DNA from: Petrosia ficiformis
Lineage: Eukaryota > Porifera > Demospongiae > Haplosclerida > Petrosiidae
Direction of reading: 5' to 3'
DNA: 64,000 nt
NCBI GenBank assembly: GCA_947044365.1
Contig: OX345636.1
Span: 37,907,212-37,971,211, forward strand
Part shown: positions 32,900-46,399 of the stretch, piece by piece
How positions within the stretch are numbered: position 1 is the first letter of the stretch
How the letters are laid out: every line of letters starts with the position of its first letter
The notes under the pieces: model-generated
What the model saw: the letters and a program-made list of their open reading frames with translations, nothing else
Databases searched by the model: none
Told to the model about the DNA's origin: nothing
Translations under genes and position numbers: made by a program

Positions 32900-35800
32900 A
32901 ATAATTATTCTAGCTAGTTTGTGAAATAATGTATATATATTGCAGTCAAAGTAGGTAAAAAAAATAGCAAACAGAGTAGACTGAACTCAATAATTACATT
33001 TAATTGTATGCATTTTCAACTCTTCTTGTTTGTTGAATATTAATCATAGTCTGGTGAAGAACGACTGGACTTTGAGACACACACACAATTACTGAATGTA
33101 AATATTGAGTATAAAGTTTCACATTTACAAAATAATCAAGTTTGGAATGATGAGAATATAGAAATCAGTAATGATCGCTAGCTTCAGTTTAGAAACTATC
33201 AAACATCCTAAAATTCAGTCACTATTACTACTGCACTTTATCACAATCAGATTAAGTGACATAATATTAGGATCTTTGGTATTTTCATGATAGAAAAAGC
33301 TTGTTTGCTTTTAATACTCCATCACAACATGGCATAACAATCCATCAAAGTAACCATTACTTCAATAAAAGAGCAGCTGATTTTAGAACCTCTAATTAAC
33401 AGATGATTCCAGATAGAAGCTAGAAAATTTAATTTAAAACAACATTTTAAACTGACACTAGATAAATATTTGTTAGAGAAAAACTAACAGAGAACATAGA
33501 AAATAGGGGATGAATGCAACATAAGAACTGGCAAAGACAATTAGCTGTGATTTAGAAACTATGAAATACCTTTCATATTCCATACAGAGAACAACAGGGG
33601 TTGAAGACATACACAATCAAATGAGTTGACAAGAGCATCAAATTAGGATAAATCGATACTTAAGGAAATGTCAAAGATCCTTAAATGAAATTATGTCACA
33701 CTCTATGATACTATGAAGACATGTAATTATTGTAGCTAAGTTTAATGTGTTGTTATTCAATACTGTTACCAGTCTATTATATATGTGAACAATAGGGCTT
33801 GGAGAGACACACAATTATTCAGTATAATGCACCTTTAAACTGAAATCCAATTCTGCATGATTTGAACATAGAAACTAGCAAATATCCTTAGATTCATTAC
33901 CAATGATCTTTATTTTCCGTCACTATTAAATGCTATTGCCAGTCTATTATTATACAGTGAACAATTGGGCTTAGAGAGACACACAATTAAATGAAGTTAT
34001 TCAGTATAATGCACCTTTAAAATGAAATCCAATTAGGGATGATTAAAACATAGAAACTAGCAAAGATCCTTAGCTTCATTACTAAAGATACTTATCTTCC
34101 ATCACTATTAAATACTATTACCAGTCTATTATACAGTGAACAATTGGGCTTGGAGAGACACACAATTAAATGGAGTTATTCAGTATAATTCACCTTTAAA
34201 ATGAAATCCAATTAGGGATGATTAAAACCTAAAAACTAGGAAAGATCCTTAGCTTCATTACCAACGATCCTTATCTTCCATCACTATTAAATACTATTAC
34301 CAGTCTATTATACAGTGAACAATTGGGCTTGGAGAGACACACAATTAAATGGAGTTATTCAGTATAATTCACCTTTAAAATTAAATCCAAATTAGGGATG
34401 ATTAGAACATAAAAACTAGCAAAGAAAATCAAGTTAGGGATCATTGGATCATAGAAATTAGTAAGGATCCTTAGCTTCGTTACTTAAACTACCAAATATC
34501 CTTACTTGTCTGTCATTATTAAACACTGTCACCAGTCCATTATACATGTTACCAACAAGGCTAATGAAGTCATGGTTGATTGGAATATGTAAAAATTATC
34601 AAAGATCCTTAGCTTCAATACCAAAGATCCTTACTTTCTTTCACTATTAAATACTGTCACCAGTCTATCATATATATACATGTGAACAACAAAAATTAAA
34701 TGTGACTATTCTGTATAATGCACATTCAAAAGCTAATGAAGTTATGGATGATTGGAATATAGAAATGATCAAAGATCCTCCTTATCTTTGTTACTTAAAC
34801 TAACTACCAAAGATCCTTAATTTCTGTTTTTTTATTTTATGGTGAAAAAAAGGAGTTGAAAACACATGCAATTACATGTTATTATTGAGTATCACATACC
34901 AAATTCACATTAAGGATGATTGGAATATAGAGATTAGATAGATCCTTAGGTTCATTACCAAAAATCCTTACGTGCCGTCACTATTAAATACTGTCACCAG
35001 TCAAAGATACAGTGAACAATAGGGGTTGGAGACACATACAATTAAATGGAGTTATTCAGTATAATTCACCTTTAAAATGAAATCCAAATTAGGGAAGATT
35101 AGAACATAAAAACTAGCAAAGATCCTTGGCTTCATTATCAAAAATGCGTCGCTTTAAATACTGTGACCAGTCGAGATACAGTGAACAACAGGACGTGGAG
35201 ACACATACAATTAAATAAAGTTATTCACCATAATGCACCTTTGAAAGGAAATCCAGTTATGGATGATTGGAACATACAAATTAGCAAAGATCCTTAGCTT
35301 CATTACCAAAGATCATTATCTTCCGTTGTTATTAAATACTATCACTAGTCGAAGGTACAGAAAACAACAGGGCTTGGAGAAACATACAATGAAATAGTAT
35401 AATGCACCCTTTTTGAATTCATAAGTTAAATTACTAAAGATCCTTATTTTCTGTGATTATTAAATACTGTCACCAGTCTATTATACGTGTTATCAACAGG
35501 GCTAATGAAGTTAGGGTTGATTAGAATAATTATGTAGAAACTATTAAAGATCCTAGCTTTATTACCCAAGATCCTTACTTTCCATCACTATTAATTACTG
35601 TCACCAGTCCATTATACATGTGAACAACATGGCTTGGAGAAACATATGTAATTATTCAATATAATGCACACTTAAAAGCTAACGAAGTTATGGATGATTG
35701 GAATATAGAAACTAGCAAAGATCCTTAGCTTCATACCAAATATTTATCTTCTGTTGCTATTAGCAACTGTCAAAGATCCTTAGCTTTCGTCGCTTTAAAT

Positions 35801-36200
35801 ACTGTGACCAGTCGAGATATAGTGAACAACAGGGCTTGGGTAAACAGTATGTAATTATTCAGTATAATGCACACTTAAAAGCTAATTCAGTGAGGGGGTG
35901 ATTGGAATATACAAACTTGGAAAGATCATTAGCTTCATTACAGGAACTACCAAAGATCCTTATTTTCTGACACTATTAAATACTGTCACCAGTCTATTAT
36001 ACAGAGAACAACAGGGCTTGGACAGACACATAATTAAATGGAGTTTTTCAGTATAATGCACATTTAAAAGGAAATCCAGTTAGGGATCAATGGACATAGA
36101 AACTAGCAAAAATCTGTTTAGTTTCACTTTAAGTTTAGTTTACAAATTAAAAGATCTTTAGATTGATCACTATAGATACTAATGTCTAATGTGCTAATGC
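32900..36200. repeat. Degenerate tandem repeat of about 180-bp units
   Basis: Repeating blocks contain CTATTAAATACTRTCACCAG, then TACAGTGAACAACAGGGCTTGGAGA, then CAGTATAATGCACC and GCAAAGATCCTTAGCTTCATT. The period is near 180 bp between 33940 and 34300; other copies are more variable. No coding potential. The older copies are heavily diverged, so it predates the cleaner satellite downstream. Confidence 0.85.
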
Positions 36201-36530
36201 ATTACACAGCTTGATGATAACTACATTAAATATTGACCTTTAAATCAGGGTTGAATCGTGTATAACAAAGCAGCAAATTAAAGTTTCTCAACTTAGAAAC
36301 TACCATTATTCTTTCCTTGTTAATATTCCATTCTGCAACACAGTGAAGAACAAGAGATCAGTGAAGAGAAATACGAGTGACACAACCATTGAGGTACATC
36401 TGCTGCTTAGCTCAACAATTAAACTAGTGGGTGTGGCTGGGACGAGCTGCAATATATCCACGTCCCGATGATTGATCCTAAGTCGGATCCGAAGCCTCAA
36501 TTTGATGACCTTAATACCTCGCTTTATTTA

Positions 36531-36784
36531 GAATAAAACACTCATGGAATCATTCAGCTATTGAGGTTTATAGAGAGTTAGCTCAACTCCCAGTGATTGT
36601 AGCTGCAAAGATATTCCCACAAAAAGAAGAGAATACATATGAGGTGGAACTCAAATGGGGACAAACAAATATTGATCGAGGGAAGAAAGTGGCTTTTGCA
36701 AAATCTTACATAATTCTGAATTCAGGAGAAGAAATTCGACTGTTAACTAACAGTAGTTTTCAGAGGGATGCAACTACTGTGTAA
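36531..36784 (+). CDS. Possible exon of unknown protein
   Basis: An open frame with a balanced composition contains VIVAAKIFPQKEENTYEVEL and FAKSYIILNSGEEIRLL and ends near a GTAAGT donor at about 36782. It could be an upstream exon of the IP3-receptor-like gene, but I see no match to that family; it is unrecognised. Stops occur shortly before 36531. Confidence 0.35.
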
Positions 36785-37279
36785 GTAAATATAGTCTAAA
36801 TATGTTTCATTAATACCAATAATTATGAATTTTATTTAACTGGACAATGAATATCGAAGCCACAGTACTATAGCTTATCCCCAGACCCTATTATATTTGG
36901 TTTTGCAATGCTAGACTAGTAATTTATGGTGTGGTCATATTGTTCATTAGTTTTACACACCAAACCCATACTGAGAGAACCAGATGCTACAGTGTACATA
37001 TAATTTTATAATCAGTTTGTTCCAGTATAAGTAAAGCTGTGCATCAATCACATTGCTTATTGCTTAAGGTCACCCTAAACGTCATTCTGGTTCACCTTGA
37101 CCACAGGAAGCTATTTGTTTTGAATTACCAATAATCCTTTCCCTACTGGAAAGACTTGCCAAGCTCTTGACAAAAAACTATGCAAGTATCTGTAGATGAA
37201 TCTTGTTGGGGTCTTGTATGAAAATGAGACAAGAGTTTGCAAGGTACTTGCAAGGGTCATTCCATGATTCTTGATACTT

Positions 37280-40200
37280 AGTTGTGTGAAACCTTGCTAA
37301 CCCAAGTAAGATTATTGCATCACCAACTGACTAGCATGAATTTCTCAAGTCTCTGGCATGAGTCTTATCAAGATTCATGCCAGACTGACCTTCAAATGAA
37401 TTTCCCATGTCTCTGGCTTGATTCTTATCAAGAATCATGCCAGACTGACCTTCACATTCCCAAGTCTTTGGCATTATTCTTGAAGAATCTTGTCAGACGG
37501 ATCTTGTTAGTATCTTGCTTGTAAGAATTACTCAAGATTCTGACATGATTCTTGTCAAGACTCTTGTGAAGGGACCTTGTTAGTATCTTCCTACAAGAAT
37601 TACCCAAAATTCTGACATGAGTCTTGTCAAGGGACCTTGTTAGTATCTTGCTTTCAAGAATTACTCAAGCTTCTGACATGATTCTTTTCAAGGGACCTTG
37701 TTAGTATCTTGCTTTCAAGAATTACCAAAGATTCTGACATGATACTTGTCAAGGATGTTGTTGTATGATTCTTGTCAAGGGACCTTTTTAGTATCTTGCT
37801 TGTAAGCATTACCCAAGGTACTGGATTGATTCTTCCTAAGGATCTTGTCAAGGGACCTTGTTAGTATATTACTTGCAAGAATTACCAAAGATTTTGACAT
37901 GATTCTTGTCAAGGATCTTGTTATGGGACGTTGTTGGTATCTTGCTTGCAAGAATTACTCAAGATTCGGACATGATTCTTGTCTAGGATGTTGTTGTCAA
38001 GGATCTTGTCAAGGGACCTTTTTAGTATCTTGCTTGCAAGAATTACTCAAGATTCTGACATGATTCTTTTCAAGGGACCTTGTTAGTATCTTGCTTGTCT
38101 ATAAGCATTACACAAGTTACTGACATGATTCTTGTCAAGGATCTTGTCAAGGTACCTGGTTAGTATCTTGCTTGCAAGAATTAATCAAGATTTTGACATG
38201 ATTCTTGTCAAGGATGTTGTTGTATGATTCTTGTTAAGGATCTTGTCAAGGTACCTGGTTAGTATCTTGCCTGCTACAATTACCCAAGATTCTGACATGA
38301 TTCTTGTCAATCAACTTGTCAAGAGACCTTTTTAGTATCTTGCTTGTAAGAATTATCCAAGGTATTTGCATGATTCTTCTCAAGGATCTTGTCAAGGGAC
38401 CTTGTTAGTATCTTGTCTGCTAGAATTACCCTAGATTCTGACATGACTCTTCTCAATGATCTTGTCAAGAGTATTGTCATAATCTTACTTGCAAGAATTA
38501 CCAAAGATTTTGACTTGATTCTTGTCAAAGATGTTGTCAAAGGAACTTGTTAGTATCTTTCTTGCAAGAATTACTCAAGATTCTGACATGATTCTTCTCA
38601 ATGATCTTGTCAAGAGTCTTGTCATAATCTTGCTTGCACGAATTACCTAAGATTCTGACATGATTCTTGACAAGAATCCTGTCCGGATCTTATCAAGATT
38701 CTTGTCAGTATCTTGCTTGCAAAATTACCCAAGATTCCGACATGATTCTGGTCAAGAATCTTGTCACAATCTTGCTAGCAAGATTAACCCAAGAATCTTG
38801 ACAAGAATTACCTAAGATTCTGACATGATTCTTCTCAATGATCTTGTCAAGAGTCTTGTCATAATCTTGCTTGCACGAATTACCTAAGATTCTGACATGA
38901 TTCTTGACAAGAATCCTGTCCGAATCTTATCAAGATTCTTGTCAGTATCTTGCTTGCAAAATTACCCAAGATTCCGACATGATTCTGGTCAAGAATCTTG
39001 TCACAATCTTGCTAGCAAGATTAACCCAAGATTCTTGACAAGAATTACCTAAGATTCTGACATGCTTCTTCTCAATGATCTTGTCAAGAGTCTTGTCATA
39101 ATCTTGCTTTCATGAATTACCTAAGATTCTGACATGATTCTTGACAAGAATCCTGTCCGAATCTTATCAAGATTCTTGTCAGTATCTTGCTTGCAAAATT
39201 ACCCAAGATTCCGACATGATTCTGGTCAAGAATCTTGTCACAATCTTGCTAGCAAGATTAACCCAAGATTCTTGACAAGAATTACCTAAGATTCTGACAG
39301 GATTCTTCTCAATGATCTTGTCAAGAGTCTTGTCATAATCTTGCTTTCATGAATTACCCAAGATTCTGACATGATTCTTGTCAGCAATCCTGTCAGAAAC
39401 TTGAGTAAATTTTGCAAGCATGATACTGACAAGATTCTTGACAAGAATCATGTCAAAATCTTGGGTAATTCGTGAAAGCAAGATTATGACAAGACTCTTG
39501 ACAAGAATCATGTCAGCATGTGGGATAATTCTTGCAAGCAAGACACTGACATCATTCTTGACAAGAATCATGTTAGAAACTTGGGTAATTCTTGTCAAGA
39601 ATCTTGTTAGTATCTTGCTTGCAGGAAATATCCAAGATTCTGACATGATTCTTGTCAAGGAACTTGTCAAGGGACCTTGTTAGTATATTACTTGCAAGAA
39701 TTACCAAAGATTTTGACATGATTCTTGTCAAGAATCTTGTTATGGGACGTTGTTTGTATCTTGCTTGCAAGAATTATCCAAGATTCTGACATGATTCTTG
39801 TCAGCAATCCTGTCAGAAACTTGAGTAAGTTTTGCAAGCATGATACTGACAAAATTCTTGACAAGAATCATGTCAAAATCTTGGGTAATTCGTGAAAGCA
39901 AGATTATGACAAGACTCTTGACAAGAATCATGTCAGCATCTGGGATAATTCTTGCAAGCAAGACACTGACATCATTCTTGACAAGAATCTTGGGTAAATC
40001 TTGTAAGCAAGATTATGACAAGATTCTTGACAAGAATCATGTCAGCATCTTGGATAATTCTTGCAAGCAAGACACTGAAATCATTCTTGACAAGAATCAT
40101 GTTACAAACTTGGGTAATTCTTATCAAGAATCTTGTTAGTATCTTGCTTGCAGGAAATACCCAAGATTCTGACATGATTCTTGTCAAGAATATTGTCAAG

Positions 40201-43200
40201 AATCTTGTCTGTATCTTCCTTGCAAGAAGTATTCAAGAGACTGACATGAGTAATGTCAAGAATCTTGTCAAGAATCTTGTCATAATCTTTTTTGCCAGAT
40301 TTACCCAAGACTCTGACAAGATTCTTGTCAAGAATGTTGTCAGTGTCTTGCTTGCAAGAATTATCCAAGATACTGACATGATTCTTGTCAAGGATCTTGT
40401 GAAGGGACATTGTTTGTGTCTTGCTTGCAAGAATTACTCAAAATTCTGACATGATTCTTGTCAAAGATCTTGTCAAGGTACCTTTTTAGTATCTTTCTTG
40501 CAAGAATTATTCAAGATTCTGACATGATTCTTGTCAAGAATCCTGTCAGAATCTTATCAAGATTCTTGTAAGTATCTTGCTTTCAAAATTACCCAAGATT
40601 CTGACATGATTCTGGTCAAGAATTTTGTCATAATCTTGCTAGCAAGATTAACCCAAGATTCTTGCCAAGAATTGCCCAAGATTCTTGACAAGAATTAACC
40701 AAGATTCTGACATGTTTCTTCTCAATGATCTTGTCAAGAGTATTGTCATAATCTTGCTTTCATGATTATCCAAGATTCTGACATGATTCTTGTCAGCAAT
40801 CTTGTCAGAAACTTGGGTAAATTTTGCAAGCATGATACTGACTAGATTCTTGACAAGAATCATGTCAAAATCTTGGGCAATTCGTGAAAGCAAGATTCTG
40901 ACAAGATATTTGACAAGAATCATGTCAGAATCCTGGGTATTTCCTGCAAGCAAGATATTAACAAGATTCTTGACAAGAATTACCCAAGTTTCTGACATGA
41001 TTCTTGTCAAGAATGTTGTCAATGTCTTGCTTGCAAGATTTACCCAAATTCTGACTTGATTCTTGTCAAGGATCTTGTGAAGGGACATTGTTAGTGTCTT
41101 GCTTGCAAGAATTACTCAAAATTTTGACATGATTCTTGTCAACGATCTTGTCAAGGTACCTTTTTAGTATCTTGCTTGCAAGAATTACTCAAGACTCTGA
41201 CATGATTCTTGTCAAGGATGTTGTTGTATGATTCTCGTCAAGGATCTTGTCAAGGGACCTTGTTAGTATCTTGCTTGTAAGAATTACGCAAGGTACTGAC
41301 ATGATTCTTGTCAACGATCTTGTCAAGGTACCTTTTTAGTATCTTGCTTGCAAGAATTACTCAAGACTCTGACATGATTCTTGTCAAGGATGTTGTTGTA
41401 TGATTCTCATCAAGGATCTTGTCAAGGGACCTTGTTAGTATCTTGCTTGTAAGAATTACGCAAGGTACTGGCATGATTCTTTTCAAGGATCTTGTCAAGT
41501 GACCTTGTTATTATCTTACTTGCAAGAAATACCAAAGATTTTGACATGATTCTTGTCAAGGATCTTGTCATGGGAACTTGTTAGTATCTTGCTTGCAAGA
41601 ATTATCCATGATTCGGACATGATTCTTGTCAAGGATCTTGTCAAGGGGCCTTGTTAGTATCTTGCTTGTATATAAGAATTACACAAGTTACTGACATGAT
41701 TCTTGTCAACGATCTTGTCAAAGTACCTTTTTAGTATCTTGCTTGCAAGAATTACTCAAGATTCTGACATGATTCTTGTCAAGGATCTTGTCAAGGGACC
41801 ATTTTAGTATCTTGCTTGTAAGATTTACCCAAGGGACCTTGTTAGTATCTTGGGTAATTCATGAAAGCAAGATTATGACAAGACTCTTGACAAGATAATT
41901 GAGAAGAATCATGTCAGAATCTTGGGTAATTCTTGTCAAGAATCTTGGGTAATTCTTGTCCAGAATCTTGGGTAATTCTTGTCAAGAATCTTGGGTTAAT
42001 CTTGCTAGCAAGATTATGACAAGATTCTTGACCAGAATCATGTCAGAATCTTTGGTAATTTTGCAAGCAAGATACTGACAAGAATCTTGATAAGATTCTG
42101 ACAGGATACTTGTCAAGAATGTTGTCAATGTCTTGCTTGCAAGATTTACCCAAATTCTGACTTGATTCTTGTCAAGGATCTTGTGAAGGGACATTGTTAG
42201 TGTCTTGCTTGCAAGAATTACTCAAAATTTTGACATGATTCTTGTCAACGATCTTGTCAAGGTACCTTTTTAGTATCTTGCTTGCAAGAATTACTCAAGA
42301 CTCTGACATGATTCTTGTCAAGGATGTTGTTGTATGATTCTCGTCAAGGATCTTGTCAAGGGACCTTGTTAGTATCTTGCTTGTAAGAATTACGCAAGGT
42401 ACTGACATGATTCTTGTCAACGATCTTGTCAAGGTACCTTTTTAGTATCTTGCTTGCAAGAATTACTCAAGACTCTGACATGATTCTTGTCAAGGATGTT
42501 GTTGTATGATTCTCGTCAAGGATCTTGTCAAGGGACCTTGTTAGTATCTTGCTTGTAAGAATTACGCAAGGTACTGACATGATTCTTGTCAACGATCTTG
42601 TCAAGGTACCTTTTTAGTATCTTGCTTGCAAGAATTACTCAAGACTCTGACATGATTCTTGTCAAGGATGTTGTTGTATGATTCTCGTCAAGGATCTTGT
42701 CAAGGGACCTTGTTAGTATCTTGCTTGTAAGAATTACGCAAGGTACTGGCATGATTCTTTTCAAGGATCTTGTCAAGTGACCTTGTTATTATCTTACTTG
42801 CAAGAAATACCAAAGATTTTGACATGATTCTTCTCAAGGATCTTGTCATGGGAACTTGTTAGTATCTTGCTTGCAAGAATTATCCATGATTCAGACATGA
42901 TTCTTGTCAAGGATCTTGTCAAGGGGCCTTGTTAGTATCTTGCTTGTATATAAGAATTACACAAGTTACTGACATGATTCTTGTCAATGATCTTGTCAAA
43001 GTACCTTTTTAGTATCTTGCTTGCAAGAATTACTCAAGATTCTGACATGATTCTTGTCAAGGATCTTGTCAAGGGACCATTTTAGTATCTTGCTTGTAAG
43101 ATTTACCCAAGGGACCTTGTTAGTATCTTGGGTAATTCATGAAAGCAAGATTATGACAAGACTCTTGACAAGATAATTGAGAAGAATCATGTCAGAATCT

Positions 43201-43415
43201 TGGGTAATTCTTGTCAAGAATCTTGGGTAATTCTTGTCCAGAATCTTGGGTAATTCTTGTCAAGAATCTTGGGTTAATCTTGTTAGCAAGATTATGACAA
43301 GATTCTTGACCAGAATCATGTCAGAATCTTGGGTAATTTTGCAAGCAAGATACTGACAAGAATCTTGATAAGATTCTGACAGGATACTTGTCAAGAATCA
43401 TTTCAGAAGGTTGCA
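37280..43415. repeat. 6.1-kb satellite array with both orientations and higher-order units
   Basis: The base unit is about 70-90 bp around CTTGCTTGCAAGAATTAC, ATTCTGACATGATTCTTGTC and AAGGATCTTGTCAAGGGACC. Units are in plus orientation at 37.3-38.7 kb and largely reversed around 39.4-40.1 and 41.85-42.1 kb. Around 41.2-42.8 kb a 172-bp higher-order unit is tandem (starts near 41195 and 41367, and near 42301, 42473 and 42645). A segment from about 41.4 kb onward recurs nearly identically 1278 bp later. All apparent reading frames (ILVKNLV-type repeats) are by-products of the repeat. Confidence 0.95.
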
Positions 43416-43521
43416 CTCACATGTTGAGCCTTTAGATACTAAATTATTCATTATTACATTAAAATTATATGAAATGTTAACAAACAATCACTATTGAGTA
43501 TGTATCACTTGTTAATATTAG

Positions 43522-45735
43522 GCTGGTAGCTGTGTCAGGTTATTTCATCAAGAGAATGAATGTTATATTGTGGCTGAAGGTTCTTTTGCTGAATTGAATC
43601 CTGTTGAAGATGGTACACGTTTAAATAAGTGATGTCGTTTATCATATTTTATACCCTATTATCATGTTGTTCTCATGTGTTATATTTCGAATTAGTTTTC
43701 TGCAGATACTATAGTAAGGTTGTCACTTCATATAAGGATAGTATTGTAGGTATATTATCCTAACCAACTACATTGAATATATGGTTGAGTAAGAACCCTT
43801 ACCATACTAAATAAAACATTAATTCAGGATTCCTTATAATTATGAAGAAACAACCAGTTTCATGCATGCATAGTTGATGACATACAGGCTATAAATCATT
43901 TATCCCACACACTTGAATGTGCTGCCCTAGTGCTAGGAATTATATTTTAGCCATAGATTGTTGTGCATTCTATAACTATAACTTATGATTACATGTATAG
44001 TACATGACTTTTGATTGTTGTATATATGGTACAAGCATTCTTATTGTTTTATTATTTCAGTTCATTGTCGTCTAAGAAGAGTGAACTCACGAAAACATGC
44101 CATACCATCTAGTTCAGCAAACACATACTGGCAAATTGAGAAAGATACTGATCCAAGAAGTGGTGAATGGAGTTCATATAACTGTATTGCATTCTAGTAG
44201 TATATACTGTTTATAATTTGAGGTGTTGATTAACCAGTGCATGGCTTACAGTTGTAATTACTGATTGCGGATAGTTTGTTGTGGCTTGTAATTGATAGTG
44301 TTATTAGCTTGTGGCTAAAAATTGGTAACCTAACTCTGACTTCAGAATTCATTAAATTCTGTAGTTATTGAATGTTGTGAGCCTGAGCGAGGTGTAGTAA
44401 ACCGAATGAATGAACAAACGAGCATTTGGGGCTAAGGGTCTTTTGTTCGGTCTTTGTTTCGAATATTTTTTTTTCACTGTCCTGGTTCTTGTATCATTAA
44501 ACCACACACACCAACTGTTTAACCATGTGCCCATAATCAAAATACCACATTTTAAATAACTCGGTTAATAATTCATGAATAGTGACACAGTTGCTTTCCT
44601 TCTTCATTTCACACTCATCAACAGTCTTTTGCTTTGCCATCTTAAATCTCACATTTCCACTATCCATGTATGTGATACATGCTATTATAGCCACACCTAA
44701 ATACTACGTCAAGCTTACTCCATGATGCTGTGCATTTTGCTAGTATTTCATCTTTTATATGTTAATCTCAAGCCAATCAACTTTCTCAATGAATGTGAAG
44801 ATAATAACAAATTGACTCTACTTTATTCCAACTACTTATTATCTGATCTTTACTTTTATTTATAGGTGGTGTTGTGTATTGGGGTGATAGCTGTAGAATC
44901 AAGCATCTTCCTACAAGACGTTATCTTTGTGTTACAAAGGATTTCAAGGTGTGTTCCTGTGTTTATGTGTGTGTTCATTACCCATACATTTTCCACTACA
45001 GGTTAAACTGAAGAAGAGATCATTTAAGGATTCTGATTATGATACTCTTTTCAGTTTTCACTCATTGAATGAGGTAATTAGTTAGTAATCTGTGATTTCA
45101 TATGTTTATCTGTTTGAACACAAAATGCATTCTAACCATCATTCTGTAAACAGTTAGGTATCAATCATTATTGAGGAGCACACAGTTGGTGCATGAAACA
45201 TTAAATGAATAATGTAATCTATTATGGGGTGTGACTGCGTGTGTGTGTGTGTGTTTGTGCATGTTTGTGTCCAAGTATGTATGCCACTATGTGTGTATTT
45301 ATATAGTACAAGAAGAGGATCATTTTCGTGTACAACTGTAAATAAACATTGCAAATATTTGATCAGCCAAATGATCTTTGGTTTCCAGATCTAATTACAA
45401 TCAACTTCAAAGATCATAATTCTATTTTTCAGTGTACATATTTCATATATTATATACAGGAAGAAGATGAAGTGTTAATTGACTCATATGCTAACATTAA
45501 GCATATTCGCACTGGTAGATGGCTACATCTTGATAAAACAGGTATGTGCTTTATCTGATTAGCTACAATTGTTAATTTTAAACTAATTCTAGATTGCTTT
45601 GTAGCACCATACATCATAATATTATACAATTTTGTGTTTTCGCTTTTTTTCGTAGAGAGTTGCAAAAGAAAAGATTTCAAACCTGAAAAAGGAGGACTAC
45701 ATGCAGTTCAGTGGGACTTTGCAAAATTGTACGAG
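43522..45735 (+). pseudogene. IP3-receptor-like gene, MIR-domain exons
   Basis: Exons at 43522-43612, 44061-44162, 44866-44948, 45002-45073, 45460-45541 and 45656-45735 join in frame with GT-AG sites. The protein starts VRLFHQENECYIVAEG, then TYWQIEKDTDPRSGG, VYWGDSCRIKHLPTRRYLCV, IRTGRWLHLDKT and WDFAKLYE. This is the series of MIR beta-trefoil repeats in the ligand-binding region of inositol 1,4,5-trisphosphate receptors, ER calcium channels. These six exons are open, but a stop lies in a later exon, no N-terminal suppressor-domain exons are recognised upstream, and the gene ends abruptly at 58130, so I list it as a partial, probably dead copy. Confidence 0.8.
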
Positions 45736-45802
45736 GTTAGAAAAAAACCAGCTGTGTCCACATTCTTCTGTGCTTCCCTAATTACACCCTATTAATATTC
45801 AG

Positions 45803-45900
45803 GTTGAGGGAGGGATATTGAGACATCCTATAAAAGGCCAGTGTTTATCTGCAGGGTTTTATTTGTGGTTTGTACCATCTGAAGTACCACTTGGGTATTA
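45803..45900 (+). other. Doubtful exon after the MIR exons
   Basis: After an ATTCAG acceptor the frame reads VEGGILRHPIKGQ and stops at TAG near 45899 without a clear donor. It may be a decayed exon or intron sequence. Confidence 0.25.
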
Positions 45901-46089
45901 GTTGAAACAAATTAGTCCCACCTCAGAAAATCTCTAATTACTGTTTAGCCGTTTTTTTATTTTGTCGGGATCTATACTGCGCACAACGGTAACATCGCCA
46001 AAATTAGATATTCCAAAATTAGTCTTTATAAGTTAAGGTACTGTTAAGTATTTCTTACATACCTCCTGATCATGTGAATTACAGTACTT

Positions 46090-46385
46090 TAGTTTTGCTT
46101 AGCCCATGTGGTTCTCTCTCTCTCGCTGTTCCAATAGCAGCTATAGCTAGTGCTAATGCTGAGGTTATACATGTGATGGAAGCACCTGGGAGAAACTGAA
46201 GAAAAGGGCATTACAATATTTACACTCCTGAACAGAAAGCCATCATAGAGAAACATGCCCTTGAGATTGGTGTGATGACAGCAAAGAGAAAGTTTTCGAA
46301 GAAGCTTCAGATGGATGTCAATGAAATTACGATTAATGCACACTTCAAGGTATTTGAATTGGTTGACTCATTTGTTGGAGATGCA
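46090..46385 (+). pseudogene. Helix-turn-helix fragment of a dispersed element
   Basis: The frame YTPEQKAIIEKHALEIGVMT with KRKFSKKLQMDVNEITI resembles a DNA-binding head domain often found in repetitive transposon-type genes of lower metazoans. It is isolated, with frameshifts upstream and nothing downstream. It abuts the CR1 element. Confidence 0.5.
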
Positions 46386-46399
46386 AAGTGATTTGCACT

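Noticed and set aside
37282..42194. Many long frames in the satellite on both strands (ILVKNLV and KNHVRIL types)
   Set aside because: They repeat with the DNA unit, occur on both strands and change frame with unit inversions, so they are by-products of the repeat.
44352..44694. Overlapping minus-strand frames near 44.5 kb
   Set aside because: No recognisable motif; they lie in an intron of the receptor-like gene without element ends.
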